Shown here piece by piece: positions 1 through 11,561 of a stretch of 64,000 nucleotides of DNA. The first letter of the stretch is position 1. Every line of letters starts with the position of its first letter. Under the pieces are notes generated by a model that had not been told where the DNA came from, made no database searches, and saw only the letters and a list, made by a program, of their open reading frames with translations. The translations under genes were made by a program, and so were the position numbers. Source of the stretch: Margaritifera margaritifera. Its lineage: Eukaryota > Mollusca > Bivalvia > Unionida > Margaritiferidae. Location: assembly GCA_029931535.1 (NCBI GenBank), contig JAQPZY010001664.1, positions 7,660,001 to 7,724,000 on the forward strand, read 5' to 3'.

Positions 1-985
1 GTTTCTCTTCTTTGCCAACTAGGATTTTTACCTAAATCAACTATGTTGGTAGCTCCACTACCCATAGAGATCCACAGTCTCAGTCAAATCTGTGCTGGGG
101 ATGATCGAGATAGGCTGTTATGCCCTGTCAGGGCACTACATTCTATCTTAATGCTTCCGAGGGAAAAGGAAGGGTTGAAAATTTCTTCTTCCTTCGAAGG
201 GCTCCATTGATATTTGGCTTCCACCATGTTATGGTGAATTGTCACTACCATCAAGAGCTTATCAGTCCCTTACTGATAGAGGCCTTCTTTATAAAATTAA
301 AACCCATGAGGTTCAAGCCATCACTGCATCATGGGCATGCTTAAATCATTCTTCTTTGGAGGACGTCATGATGGCAGCATTTTGGTGATTACATACTACC
401 TTCTTCTCCTTCTACCCCTGCTCTTTAGCAAAACATAGCACAGGCATTTTTTCTCTGGACTTACAGTTGTGGCATAATATGTGGCCCAGAGAGACACCAA
501 CATTCAGTAAAGTGGATCTCATCCTCAACTGGTGAGTACTTTCCATTTTTCTCTATTTTTGATCAGTTTTTAACACATCAGCCTATCCACCTAACTGACA
601 AATTCAGCTATGCTATCGCGACAGGTTATGTATTGCTGCTATTAAAATGTAGTGGGGGGGGGGGGAACTAATTTTAATTATGTAATACTTACTTGTCGCT
701 ATTGCCGAATGCCCTCCTCCCACCATGCTCTGATGTCCTGGCGTAATCGTCGTCTATGAAAAAGATGACTGTTCTGCACATGGGCATGCAAGTTGCACGA
801 GTGAACCATGTCTTATTGACAATTCTCCACTCTGGGAGAGGATATATTCACATCAAGCGGATGAGGTTTTTCAGCAAGACAAGGTAATAGCTATGCAATA
901 GCGACAGGTAAGTATTGTGTAATTACAATTAGTTTTTAAACCCCCCTCCCACAAACAAAAAAAAAAAAATACATTTTAGCAAGCA
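1..985 (+). mobile_element. DIRS-type retrotransposon, copy 1: 3' end of tyrosine recombinase plus terminal region
   Basis: The window opens inside the tyrosine recombinase (YR) gene of a DIRS element. Positions 1-530 align by eye with 14680-15190 (copy 2) and 42340-42760 (copy 3). All share recognisable YR segments such as the LCPVRALH block (about 119-141) and the THEVQAITASWA block (about 301-335). DIRS elements integrate with a YR rather than a DDE integrase. Here the frame is broken (stop after AAFW near 388), and the R expected in the H-x-x-R part of the active site reads Q. The end lies near 960-985, where the CATTTTA motif shared with copy 2 stops. The rest of the element is outside the window. 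It is non-functional. Confidence 0.8.
666..935. repeat. DIRS internal complementary region and right terminal repeat, copy 1
   Basis: A 270-bp module with complementary ends. The left end (666-707, including TAATACTTACTTGTCGCTATT) is the reverse complement, with a few mismatches, of the right end (about 893-935, including AATAGCGACAGGTAAGTATT). DIRS elements carry an internal region complementary to their terminal repeats, used to make a circular intermediate, so this fits the expected right-end architecture. The same module recurs at 15285-15565, and one arm occurs at 26923-27100. Confidence 0.65.
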
Positions 986-1754
986 CACAATTTGTATTGA
1001 ATTTAGTGAGGAAACTATATTTACCAATATAAAATGATTCAGTATAGTTAAGCATCAGTGATTTGCAAAAATATTCTGTCGCTAGCATGCAGAATTGACT
1101 GTATTTTCCACGATTAAATGGCACTAAAATATTATAACTTAGAATATTCAGTTAACACAGTACATGTAATTATTTTGAGCTCTTTAAATGTGTCATTGGA
1201 TCAATGGGTTTCATTTGGAATGACTTACAATAAATTGTTCCCATTATTGGTCATGTAAATGATATTTAGATGAACAGAAATAGGAAAACCCAGACTAGAC
1301 TGTTATCTAAGCACGCTGTATATTTCCTTGCTTGTAGAGAGGAATTTATTCTTAGACTAACCCCAAGAAGTAAATTCCATTTTTCTGAATGTCAAAAAAA
1401 ATGTCCTATTTTGAAGAAGGTAACATTTTGTTTACAAAATGTAAATCACAAATTGTTGCCAGTATAAACTTGTTGCCATTGAATGGGACAACTTTCTTCA
1501 CTTTTATACCAAGATACATGTAGATTTTTTTAAAAAAATGAAATTTAATGATGCTAATATTTTATGAATCATAGTATGTCAACTTCAGTTTTTTTCACAC
1601 CTGATTAAGCAAGAAAGACAAGGGATTACTATCTTGGTATTAGTGTTAATGTTACCACCAAGTTTTGTTTTACATTAGTCTTTTATGGCAATTTTTTTTT
1701 GTCTTTTCTGTCACCTTAGAACTTTTTGTCTTTTCTGTCACCTTAGAACTTCAC
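986..1754. other. AT-rich stretch, no feature recognised
   Basis: No coding segment, structured repeat or RNA gene could be supported. A short tandem duplication of a TTTTTGTCTTTTCTGTCACC unit lies near 1690-1747. Confidence 0.5.
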
Positions 1755-2425
1755 CCTTTTGTATATGCCCACCATAAGGCAGAGTGTATTATCTTGCATT
1801 GATGTCCATCGATCTATCCATCCGTCTGTTACAAATTTTGTTTCTGCACCATAACTCAAGTTGCACACCATCTACAGTTGCCAACCTTTGGGGATGGCTT
1901 GTACCTGGGGTAAGGAAGAACCCTTTTGATTTTTGAGTCAAAAGGTCAAAGGTCAGGGGTACTGTGACTGAAAGAAGAAAAATGGTTTCTGCACAATAAC
2001 CTCTTCTCCATTATATATAGTTGCCAAACTTTGCAGATAGCTTGCATGTAGTGAGGAAGAACCCCATTTTGTTTTGTGTTCAGAGGTCAAGGTCAGATCA
2101 CTGAATGAAAGAGAAAAATATTTCTGCACACTAAGATTAGTTCAGCATCACATACCTTGACAGACTTTGTAGATGACTTGCACATGGTGTAAGGTCACAG
2201 GTCAAGATCACTGATTGAAGAAGAAAAATGGTTTCTGTATAATAATATTACTTCTACATCACATACCTGAACCAAATTTTGTGAATGGCTTGTACTTGAA
2301 TTTGGGGTGAAAAGTTAAAAGGTCAAGGTCACTCAGACTGAAAGAAGAAAAATGAAAGGATGGACAGACGACAAGAGACCATTCCATAAGATCTTCTGGT
2401 CTATGACCAGTAGAGCTAAAAACCA
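1755..2425 (+). repeat. Family B ~140-bp tandem array, copy 1, ending in an inverted head
   Basis: Degenerate tandem units (phase marks near 1845, 1988, 2125 and 2235) share the pieces TTTCTGCACAATAA, GATGGCTTGCACTTGG, AAGGTCAAGGTCACTGTGACTG and GAAAGAAGAAAAATGG. The right end (2385-2425) carries the CTGGTCTATGACCAG hairpin, the reverse complement of the head that opens the family A arrays. Related B units occur at 27880-28435, 29642-30060 and 45930-46540. No coding capacity. Confidence 0.75.
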
Positions 2426-2559
2426 AAGTTTGGAGAAAATTATCATACAGGTACCATAACATTACTAAATGATGACATGGAATGCTGGAAATTCAGCTCA
2501 TTCAAGGTCTCATCAATATCAATTTGGATGATAACTTTTCATGAAATGCAATATTCCTT

Positions 2560-2698
2560 AGTAAAATTATGCTGTGAATTATGTTGTTGTCTGATGTCTG
2601 TCTGTCCATCCTTTTGCACCTTTGTTATCACTCTACTCCTCAACTACATGGAGGATTGCCATGAAACTTTACACACACATTCATCCCAAAGTATTTCT
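2560..2698 (+). repeat. Truncated head segment of the family A repeat
   Basis: This contains the 'CTACTCCT ... TACATGGAGGATTGCCATGAAAC' head found at 10270, 44865 and 59465. It stops abruptly at about 2698, where the minus-strand LINE 3' end begins. Either the LINE inserted here or a rearrangement joined the two. Confidence 0.65.
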
Positions 2699-4510
2699 CT
2701 GAGCTCTCGTTATGCCCACATGTGGCACATGAGGCATCTACAAGTCTTCTCCAACTCTGGCAATATGCTGCATGGCAGCCTGCTTTTCATGTCAGATTGA
2801 TCTGTTTGAGCTCCTTTTCCATGGAACGTCTCTAGGTCTCTTTTGGGTGTCATCTTCCCTGCTTCCCCTGTGGTGTCTGTTTTAGTGCCATCTTGGGCAG
2901 GCTCTCTGGGTTCATCCTTAAGACATGTCCAAGCCTCTTCTGATAGAGTCTTTGCATTGCACGTTGTCATCATTCCATATCATGATAGCCCAAAACATTC
3001 TTCTTATTCTTCTAAGGTACTTGGTGTGGAATGAGTCCGGTTTCACACTGATGGTTTAGGTAGTTTTCCAGCATTTGGATCCATATAGTAGAATGCTTAG
3101 TTCATTTAATTTGTAGATTCTTAGTTTTGTCCTGAGAGAGATGACTGTTCTGATTTCCATATTCCATGTAGCATGGCAAAGAGTTGGTTGGCTTTCATCA
3201 ATCTAGATACAACCTCTGCATCACTGTCACCATAGGTTGTGAACTCTGTGATCTCCTGCTTCCTGCTTGTTGATGGTGGTGGTTTATTTAACTGTGTTGT
3301 TTTTCTTGAAAAGCTTAGTTTGTCCTATGTTTATTTCCATGCTCATTGTGTCTGTTATTGCTGCCAGCCTGTTTGTCTTTTGTTGGATGCCTTGATGGTG
3401 ACTAGATAATAGGGCAACATAATCTGCAAGTACCAAATCTTCCAAGAAGGAGGTTAGTGATCATTAAACTCCTTGATTCTTGTCCCTTGGTTGTCTCTTT
3501 CATCAACCAGTCCATTGCAAGGATGAATAGAAAGGGGGAAAAGATTCATCCTTGTTTCACTTTGGTCCTAACCATGAAGCTGTCTGTTGCTTGGTCTCCA
3601 CAGATGACTTTGCAGCTGAAGTCATTATGTAGGATTTTAATGATATTTAACATCTTCTGGACTATTCCATAACTCCAAAGAATGTTCCAAAGAGTGTCCC
3701 TATGCACACTGTCAAATGCCTTTTTGAAGTCAACGAACATCACATTGAGGGAGCTATTCCATTCTGTTGTTTGCTCTAGTATCTGTCAAAGGGTAAATAT
3801 TGGATTGGTGCAAGAGTGACTTTTGCAGAATCCTGCTTGCTCTCTCCTGATGATTCCCTCCAAAGCAGGTGTGATGCAATCTAAGATAATTCGACTGAAG
3901 ATTTTTACTAGTAAGAGAGAGCAGTGTAATTCGCCTCCAGTTGTTACAACTGCCTAGGACCCCATTTTTTTGGTGGGGGGGATCTTGATGATGAGTCCAG
4001 TCTTCCATTCCTCAGGTGTTTTCTCTGTGCCCCATATCTTCTGTAGTATCTTACAAAGGTGTTTTGTTGTTTCTCTTATATCAGCTTTCAGCATTTCTGC
4101 ACAGATCTCATCTTCACCAGGTGACTTTCTTTTTAACTTCTTGATGGCATTATTACTTCTTCATTGGTTTTAGGATCCATGCAGATGTCCAGATCTTTTT
4201 TGGCTGGTGATATATTGGCTGTCAGAGGGGGTGTCTGTTGAGGATGGTCTCAAAATGTTCTTTCTATCATTTTATTTTCTCTTTCTTTGATGAGATTTTC
4301 TTTCCATCTATTCTTTTGATAGATACATCTTGGTTGGTTCCATAGTCATCTCTTAGCATCTTGGTTGTTTTGTACAGATTCCTCGTATCATTCTGTTCTG
4401 CTGCTGTTTCTGCCTTGGTGGCTAGATTTTTTGAAGAATTTTCTCTTGTTCTTCCTTGCGCTCTTCTTTACTTCTTTGTCCTTAGATGTATATTATTTTT
4501 TCAGCCTTTC
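2699..4510 (-). mobile_element. Non-LTR retrotransposon (LINE), endonuclease-RT type, degenerate
   Basis: Read on the minus strand, this is a broken LINE polyprotein. About 4350-4500 encodes the lysine-rich linker between endonuclease and RT. About 3750-4010 encodes the WRRITLLSL and ILDCITPALEG region of RT. 3546-3743 encodes RT core FVDFKKAFDSVHRDTLW and a VRQG-like box reading TKVKQG. Near 3300-3400 are remnants of the ALLS and KTDRL region. 2710-2973 encodes the C-terminal RPKETWRR-like segment (reading TPKRDLETFH). Reverse transcriptase copies the element RNA at the target site. Several stops and frame changes make this copy dead. The family looks like the endonuclease-RT elements common in molluscs and flatworms; I cannot fix the clade. 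Confidence 0.8.
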
Positions 4511-4514
4511 TTTC

Positions 4515-4960
4515 AATCACTGCAACTTCATATTCAGCATCTGTGCCTTGATCTGACAGTGGAGCACATTCTTGTCGAGTGTATCGATTTCCACCCTATG
4601 AGACAGAAGTATTTTGACATGAACTGCTTTAAGAAACTGTCTAGGATGTACCACCCAAGAAAATCTTTTACTTTTCAGGGAATGCGGTTTTTGCAGCAAA
4701 TTTTAATCATGTTTTAAGGATTTTACATGTGTTACCCCTGTCAGTTATTTTATATACATTTTACAAAATTTTAACATGTTTATATTTATATTTGTTATCT
4801 TATTGTACTTAATTATACATTTATTTGGATGTTTTTATGTTCCTAAAATTTTGTGCAATTCAGTTTTACATTTTTCGAATTTAACATTTCATTGGCACTA
4901 GATAGCCACTTTTGTGCTCAGGTGCTGTAAAACATAACTACATGTACATCCACCTGCATG
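4515..4960 (+). mobile_element. LINE 3' terminal fragment
   Basis: 4544-4716 encodes LTVEHILVECIDFHPMRQKY and ends at TAA. This matches the zinc-knuckle-like C-terminal tail of Jockey/CR1-type RT proteins (LTVEHILxECxxF), which follows the RT domain. The AT-rich sequence to about 4960 is probably its 3' UTR. It is oriented opposite to the neighbouring LINE and is a separate 5'-truncated insertion. Confidence 0.65.
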
Positions 4961-5835
4961 GGTGGTCATATCAGCATGGTGTTTTCACGAAAAGATTTCT
5001 TATGATGTTTAGTTGGTCCTAAACAAAAATGTACCAATCTGATATGGTCACAACAAAAGCCATCTTAAAATCTTGTATTGCTACTCCTCCTGAATGGCAA
5101 GTCACACCAGTATGGGGTTTTCACCAGAAAACTTCTTACAATGTCTAGTTGGTCTTAAATAAAATTGTGTTGATCTAATATCTAATATGACTGCCATAGC
5201 AGCCATCTTGAAAATCTTATCTCTAATTCACCTAGATGGAAAGTCATATCAACATTGGGTTTTCATTAGAGTTCTTACGATGTCTAGTAGGTACTCAATG
5301 AAAATGGTGCCGATCTGACATCCAGTATGGCCACCATGGCAACCATCTTGAAAATCTTGCTATTGCTACTCCTCCTGAATGGAAAGTCATATCAACATAG
5401 GGTTTTCCCCAGAAATCTAATTATTATGTCGAGTTGGTCCTGAATGAAAATGGTTCTGATCTGACGTCAAATATGGCTGTGACAATGAACATATTGAAAA
5501 TTTTGTCACTAATTCTCCTGAATGCATGGTCATATCACATGGGGTTTTCACCAAAAGTCTTCTAATGGTGTCTAATTTGACCTAAATAAAATGGTGCTGA
5601 TCTTACGGCAGATATGGCTGCCACAGTGGCTAATTTGAAAATCTTGTCACTCAAGAATATCAGAGATGGTTTCAGCACTCAGCAGTTAAAAAGAAGAAAT
5701 GGTCTTAGAGATGGTTTCAGCACTCAGCAGTTAAAAAGAGGAAATGGTCTTATTGTGAATTCCTGGAAATTCTTTTTGGACAGTAGAGTGTCAGTTCCTT
5801 TGAGGGACTCTTGTTTAACTTTGTCTTCTGTTTGA
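4961..5835 (+). repeat. Family A ~140-bp tandem array, copy 1, with conserved tail
   Basis: About six degenerate units with the order TCATATCAACATGGGGTTTT, CACCAGAAGACTTCTTATGA, TGTCTAGTTGGTCC, AAATGAAAATGGTGCC, GATCTGACATCCA, ATATGGCCACCATGGCAGCC, ATCTTGAAAATCTTG. It ends in a tail (5655-5835) with the GATGGTTTCAGCACTCAGCAG block partly duplicated (5663-5709 and 5709-5755) and GAGGGACTCTTGTTTA. The same tail closes the array at 50870-50985. There is no head at the left end, so the copy is 5' truncated. Confidence 0.8.
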
Positions 5836-6448
5836 GGCCCTGCCAAGCAAATTGTAGAGAATGGGGCCCTCTGTGATGCACCCATTGCTACTAGCTATAT
5901 TGATTATACCAACATATATACCACATCATGTGGTATAATTACATCACACATGGTATAGATGTATAATCTAAAATGTAAATATTACTGAACTCATAGCTAT
6001 TTCTGGTTTCTATATGCAACATTAGAATTATGTTTTCTTATAATTAAAAAAACCTTAAATTTGTGCTCATTTTGTTTGAAATTTATAAGACTTTTTTAAA
6101 AAATGGTAATTTTTTGCTCACCTGCACTTAAAAAAAGATAGAAATCATTAAGCTTTTTGCAATCAGTTTTATATGAAATAAGCACTCTACTAAAATCCTG
6201 TGTATTTAAATGTACCGGACACTTAGGGTATAGTTAATAAATTGCTACAGTTTCATTTTGTTTATGCCCATTGCTTGCAGACTTGCATCTTAATTTATAC
6301 ATATGCTTCTATACATCAGTGTTACCATCTATCCATCCCTAGAAGCTTGTTTTTTATGACAAGCTTTTAGCTTTTTAAGATGTCCATTATTTCAGAAATC
6401 AAGATGTGCATTATTTCAGGTCTGAAATATTCTATTTTCTTCTTGCAG
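5836..6448. other. AT-rich spacer before the first PDE3 exon
   Basis: No gene recognised. The short palindrome ATACCACATCATGTGGTAT lies at 5918-5936. The last 30 bases form a polypyrimidine tract and the splice acceptor for the exon at 6449. Confidence 0.5.
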
Positions 6449-6781
6449 AGAAGCTTACATGGTAGACGGAGTGATGATGATGAGAGTAAAGAGGTGGCAG
6501 CAGATGACGAGGATGATGATGAAGATGATAATGAGATTGTGAATATAAGACAAAATGCAGAAAGAAGTGGACTAATACAAATTGTGGATAACAGTAGGAC
6601 AGATTTCCTTTCAAAGGAGACAGTAGATTTCAAAGATAAAAAGGAGAATTCCTTTATGAACAAATTATTTGATGTTTCTGAACTGGACAAGTGTGAATTG
6701 TTAAATATTCATCGATTATCAGAATGGGATTATCCGGTTTTTGAACTCTCAGATATCTGTGGGAATTTTATACTCAGTAAG
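6449..6781 (+). CDS. PDE3-type cyclic nucleotide phosphodiesterase, exon upstream of and entering the catalytic domain
   Basis: This internal exon (333 bases, 111 codons, phase 0 at both ends) sits between acceptor TTCTTGCAG and donor GTAAGA. Residues about 9-30 are an acidic, probably disordered run (DDDESKEVAADDEDDDEDD). Residues 87-111 (HRLSEWDYPVFELSDICGN) match the start of the PDE catalytic region, whose family pattern is 'L..WNFPIFDL'. PDE3 enzymes hydrolyse cAMP (and cGMP more slowly) and are inhibited by cGMP. The next exon, 20.9 kb away, continues the helix in frame. No upstream exon carrying the PDE3 N-terminal membrane segments could be found in the first 6.4 kb, so the gene probably starts outside the window. 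Confidence 0.85.
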
Positions 6782-6990
6782 GTAAGAATATGAACTTGAG
6801 AAATTTTTTTTTTTTTCATCCCACATGGGCTAGCAGATGAAACATAATAATCACATTTCTAGTGGTGATGGCAATGGCATGTTGAGATTTTCATGTCAGA
6901 TATTTTGAAACTCTCAAATCATACATCACAGTACAATTTGGACACAAAATTTTTATCATTTTTGTCGAGACCATCTTGAAGAAAGTTCAG
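6782..6990. other. Start of PDE3 intron 1, no feature recognised
   Basis: Donor GTAAGA at 6782, then a T-rich run. Nothing else is supportable. Confidence 0.5.
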
Positions 6991-7640
6991 GATAGCCATC
7001 ACTTTGAGATCCTTTGTGTATGTCTGTATGTTCATCTGTCTTCATGTCCATCCACATCTTAGATTAACCTCAGTGTCTAAGTTTTTTTACTTTCCTTTAA
7101 ATTCAGTACCATTTATCCCACCGTCTTTGGGTTGGGACTATAGCTTCAGTATGCGCTTATCTTTATCTAGCAAAATGAATGCCTTCATTATCAAAAGGGG
7201 GGGGGGGGGCTTCAAGATGCAGGCCATGGCTTTTGTCTTGTTTTTATTTGCTATCAGTTTTTGTTTTCCACCAACCAGAAATGAGATAATAGAGGTGATG
7301 TCATTCTTGTGTCATTTGTATTAGCAGATGGTAAAATGTATATTACTTTCTTGGGCTGCCACAACAGCAGCAGCAACATCAACCTACATTAAGATCCTGT
7401 TTTCAAGTTTTGTATGAAAGTTTTTGCAACTCAGATACAATCAGAGTACATCATAGCACTGAGTACAGGTGAAATACCATGTTCTAGCAAACATCATGCT
7501 GATTTTTGTTGAGCCCACCGTGGCAGAACTTCGAGAAATGGCGATCACTTCGGCATTCGTGTGCATGTCCCTATGTCTGTCCACACCATAGATTAAGGTC
7601 TATGAACAGATCTTTTTACATTAAGATCAATGTCAAAGTT
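6990..7640 (+). repeat. Dispersed repeat copies related to the 38-bp minisatellite monomer
   Basis: Two segments carry TCCATCCACATCTTAGATTAACC (about 7048-7070) and CTGTCCACACCATAGATTAA (about 7577-7596). These match the monomer of the array at 52340-53650. Both lie in a wider context, CATCACTTTGAGATCCTTTGTGTATGTCTGTATG and its variant at 7540-7580. This points to a dispersed family from which the minisatellite expanded. A run of about 12 G sits near 7197-7210. Confidence 0.5.
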
Positions 7641-8264
7641 TTTGACTTTCTAGCTAGATAAAATGGCAGTCTGAACAAAAAAGGGGGTCTCTTGTCTCAA
7701 GGAAACAAGTAAGATAGAGATCATCAAAGCCAACATCAGCATTGACATCATTCCAGAATAAGTTTTGCTTTTACCTTTTAGAAAAAAGTGTTTTATTCCT
7801 TGCCTTGCACATGAAATCTCTTTGTAAACATCACTTGTTCTATGCAGCTAAGACATGAAAATCAATAATTTAGTTTGTTTTGGAATTTAGAGCCCAAATC
7901 TTGGCAGTGTAATTAAAATATTTCCAAACCTACACTGTTAACAATACTTCATATAGTATAGCCTGAAGATGTTGAACATGATTATAGATATTAGAAGTTA
8001 TCTAAAAAGTGAAACGTGTAGGATGGATGATCTTTTGATGATGGCCGTGATAAAATAATACCTCTTTGGCACTTAATGACAAGAAATGATAAATAAATTC
8101 TAAAGAGATCAACCACTGCTAGATAATGAATATCATTCAGGAGATGGTAAAGATTATGTAAAATAGGTAATAATTAAGTGGTTGGCTTTTTCTAAATTGA
8201 GCAACTTTAAGAATCTTACGGTAAAGAGCTATTCAGAGTTTAGAAATGGCATCATTGCATTTAA
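7641..8264. other. Intron sequence, no feature recognised
   Basis: AT-rich, with no coding or repeat structure that I could support. Confidence 0.4.
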
Positions 8265-8460
8265 TACAGCACTCACTATAAGGCCCTTCAGTATAACAAA
8301 TTCTTGTTATGAGGTAAGTATTGTCATTTATCCCATTCATTATGTGGGTAGTAAAATTATATCCATCATTTCCTTCTTTATAAGGTGGTCTCATTATAGG
8401 CTGTACCTCTATGGCTCCCATGGACAGCATTATAAAGATGTAGTACTGTATTTGCCAGTG
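8265..8460 (+). repeat. Dispersed 'CTATAA' repeat, copy 1
   Basis: It shares an ordered set of blocks with 48785-48975: CTCACTATAA at the start, then GGTAGTAAAATTATA, CTTTATAAGGTGGTCTCA, TGGCTCCCATGGACAG and a terminal ATTATAA. The spacing is conserved but the sequence has diverged. The CTCACTATAA starts resemble pogo/Tigger-like DNA transposon ends, but no clean terminal repeats were found. Confidence 0.45.
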
Positions 8461-8689
8461 ATATTTGGTTTCTAATCAGAATTTGTCTCAAGATCTACAA
8501 AAGGTATGGTTTTGAAAATTGTTTTTTATGTGATTTGAAACCAAGTGTTGTGAAAACTAATTTCTATAAATTGATATTAGTCAAAATCCGTGGAGATTAA
8601 GAAGTATGGTTGCCATTATCTGCAATCTTTGCAAAATAATTTGAAATTGTCTGTCCTTTCTGCTTTGTTATATCCCCTACAAAAGGAGT

Positions 8690-8960
8690 TTGTGGGGCAT
8701 ATACTGGAGTCAGCCTGTCCTTTCATCCATCCATTCATCCATCCATCACACTTTTGTGTGCCATTCATATCAACATAACCATTTCTGCATCGTTGGAAAC
8801 CCTGTGTGGTCAATTCTATTACCACAGAGTGAACCGATCACTTGTGGGTTTCTGACGATATCTTCTTGAAACTTGGTATATATGTGTATTATGCCTAGAC
8901 GATGTGTCACATACAAAAATGGGCTTTGCCATATAAGTACTTTTTGAGTTCCCTTCCCCA
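8690..8960 (+). repeat. Dispersed repeat with ACATACAAAA-TGGGCTTT block, copy 1
   Basis: CATCCATCCATCACACTTTT followed by TTGAAACTTGGTATATATGTG, GACTAGATG-like, CACATACAAAAATGGGCTTT and TAAGTACTTTT. A related, more diverged copy is at 18470-18625 (TTACATACAAAAGTGGGTTT and TAGGTACTTTC). Non-coding interspersed repeat of unknown class. Confidence 0.45.
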
Positions 8961-10141
8961 TTTGGCTAAGTAAAATAATAAAATTCTGTGTTCCCTGAAA
9001 TCTAACTTACCCTCCTAAAATCCTGCTAACTCCAATTTTTTCTGACATCATAAGTTTGAGTGAAAATTATTTCTGGAACTTTTCACATCTGGTCTGTCAT
9101 AGATTTTTTGGTCATTTTAGTATTTTGTATTGACCTCTCGGAATACTTCATAAATTTTCAATTTGATAATTCGAACTAATCGAGAAAATACAAATTCATA
9201 TATGAAACAAATTTTTTTTAAAAAAAACCTACCTACTGACATAACTTTTCCTAAGCTTGTTACAGGAAACACATAATTTTCTTTGCTTGGCCATTTTAAA
9301 ATTGTATTTACTCAGTTACACTTTAGTGTGCTGTTTATACATATATATCCTGAACCAGTTAAGATATCTTCAAAAAACATGGTATCAGTGTATGAAATTC
9401 GCCCAAAATCCTGCAAGCCCACAGGACCTGTACATAACCAACCGGTCCTACACTTCATCATACAAGATGATAAAATGAAGTCAGTGACTCAAAGGTAAAT
9501 ACAGCTAGGCATGAATATTAGCCTTTAGCGTGATGATTTAGATAATGAAACATGGAAAATAAAGAAAAACACAAAATAAGATATTTATATCACATAGTGA
9601 AATTTATTAAATTTTTTTAATTCTGCTTAACATGGCCTCTGTTTACTGATGAAGACAATGATGCTTACTGTCCAGATGATAGAGATCCAAAACATAACTC
9701 ATCTAGAGGCTGGACTTTAGAATCTCTTGCTGCCATTGATGACCAGTCTGAATCATAGTCAGAATAAAAATTAGGATCCTCATCCATTAACTTGTCATCA
9801 ATGACAGTATCAGAACTGGACCCAACCTCCAAAGATGAAGCTCTAGTATCCAAAGTGCAGCTGCCCATGAGTGGTCATCAGAAACAATTCTCGTTATTTA
9901 TTTGTCACTTGGTTTATATTATTTCATTTAATATCATACAATATACAAATTTTAGATTAAATTTACTTGATAAGCCTAAAAATCCAACTGGTCAGATGGA
10001 CTGGGTACTTAATTTTTGCCAAAGTCCGCCAGGAAATTAACTGGCATCAGACCGGTGGGCTGACAGCAATTTTGCATGTTGCATGGTATGCATGTGCAAG
10101 ATGTCTAAACAATGCATCAAATGCAAAAATAAGTACTTGTT
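8961..10141. other. Intron sequence with weak open frames only
   Basis: 9283-9492 (+) and 9665-9868 (-, acidic and serine-rich: DPNFYSDYDSDWSS) stay open for about 70 codons. I recognise no family in either and see no flanking splice logic beyond a chance GTAAAT. Nothing else is supportable. Confidence 0.35.
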
Positions 10142-11275
10142 AGCTCTATTGATCATAGACCAGAAGAGTGCTGGCCATAGACCAGATGAGCTTATGGGAT
10201 GGCCTGTTGTCTTTTGTCCGTCATCTGACATCCAACATTTGTCTGTATGTTAACACAACTTTGTTATTGCTACTCCTCCTAAACTACTTGGAGGATTGCC
10301 ATGAAACTTTACACACACATTCATCCCAAGGTCTAGTTGGTCCAAATGAAAATGCTGATGCTCAGACATCCAATATGGCCAGCATAGCAGCCATCTTGAA
10401 AATATTATCATTACTTCTCCTGAATGGATGGTCATATCAGCATGGGGTTTTGACTAAAAGACTTCCTATGATGTCTGGTTGGTCTTAAATGCAAATAGTG
10501 CCTATCTGACATCTAATATTGCCACCATGGCAGCCATTATTAAAATCTTGTAATTGCTACTTGTCTTGAATGAATGGTCATATTAACATAAGGTTTTCAC
10601 CAGAAGACTTCTTATGATGTCTAGTTGGTCCTAAATTAAAATGGTGCTAATATGACATCCAATATGGCCATCACAGCAGCCATCTTGAAAATCTTGTATT
10701 ACTACTCCTCCTGAATGGAAAGTTATTTTCACTAGAAGACTTCTTATGATGTCTAGTTGGTCTTAAATAAACATTATGTCAATCTGATATCCAATGTGGA
10801 CACCACGGCCATCTTGAAAACCTTGTTGTTACTCCTCCTAGATGGAAAGTCACATTAACATTAGGTTTTCACCAGACTTCTTCTGATGTCTTGTTGATAC
10901 TTAATGATAACGGTGCCGATTTGACATCAGTATGGCTACCATGGCAACCATCTTAAAAATCTTGTTATTACTACACATCCTAAGTAGAAAATTATATTGA
11001 CATGAGGTTTTTACGAGACGACTAATTATGATATCTAGTTGGTCCTGAATGAAAATGATACTGATCTGACCTTAAATATGGCCACCACAATGAACATATA
11101 GAAAATCTTGTCAGTAATTCTCCTGAATGGTTGGTCATATCAACATGGGGTTTTCACCAAAAGTCTTCTGATGGTGTCTAGTTTGTCCAAAATGAAATTG
11201 GTGCCAATGTTTCATCCAATATGACTGCCACAGTGGCTGATTTGAAAATCTTGTCACTCAAGAATATCAGAGATG
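10142..11275 (+). repeat. Family A ~140-bp tandem array, copy 2, with head, cut off in its tail
   Basis: It starts with two copies of the head motif (CATAGACCAGAAGAG and CCATAGACCAGATGAGC, 10150-10190), then the GGAGGATTGCCATGAAAC head and about seven degenerate units ending in ATATGGCCACCATGGCAGCC-like palindromes. The tail begins (AAGAATATCAGAGATGG, about 11258-11275) but stops dead at the junction with the DIRS element. Copies 1 and 4 have about 110 more bases of tail. Confidence 0.8.
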
Positions 11276-11561
11276 GTCACTGGTCACTTCGTCCCGGTGA
11301 CCGGTCAGATTGTACTGGTCACAGGCACTGGTCATCTCATACCAGTCACTGACCTTACACCGGTCATCACTCAGGGGCCTCATGGTACAGGGATAAGGAT
11401 CGGACCAAAATTCCCCCTCTCCCCACTCAACCATCATACCCCGCACAAGATTGGGAGTCTGCCCAGAGGGTCCAGACTTGGGAAGGGGATCGGATTGGTA
11501 TCCCCTTTCCTATTATCCCAGTGAATCTGTATGGGATGTGGGGCCCTCCACCGCAGGATAA

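Noticed and set aside
9665..9868. Acidic serine-rich minus-strand ORF as a transposase N-terminus
   Set aside because: The resemblance to acidic N-terminal regions is too general; no catalytic part is nearby.
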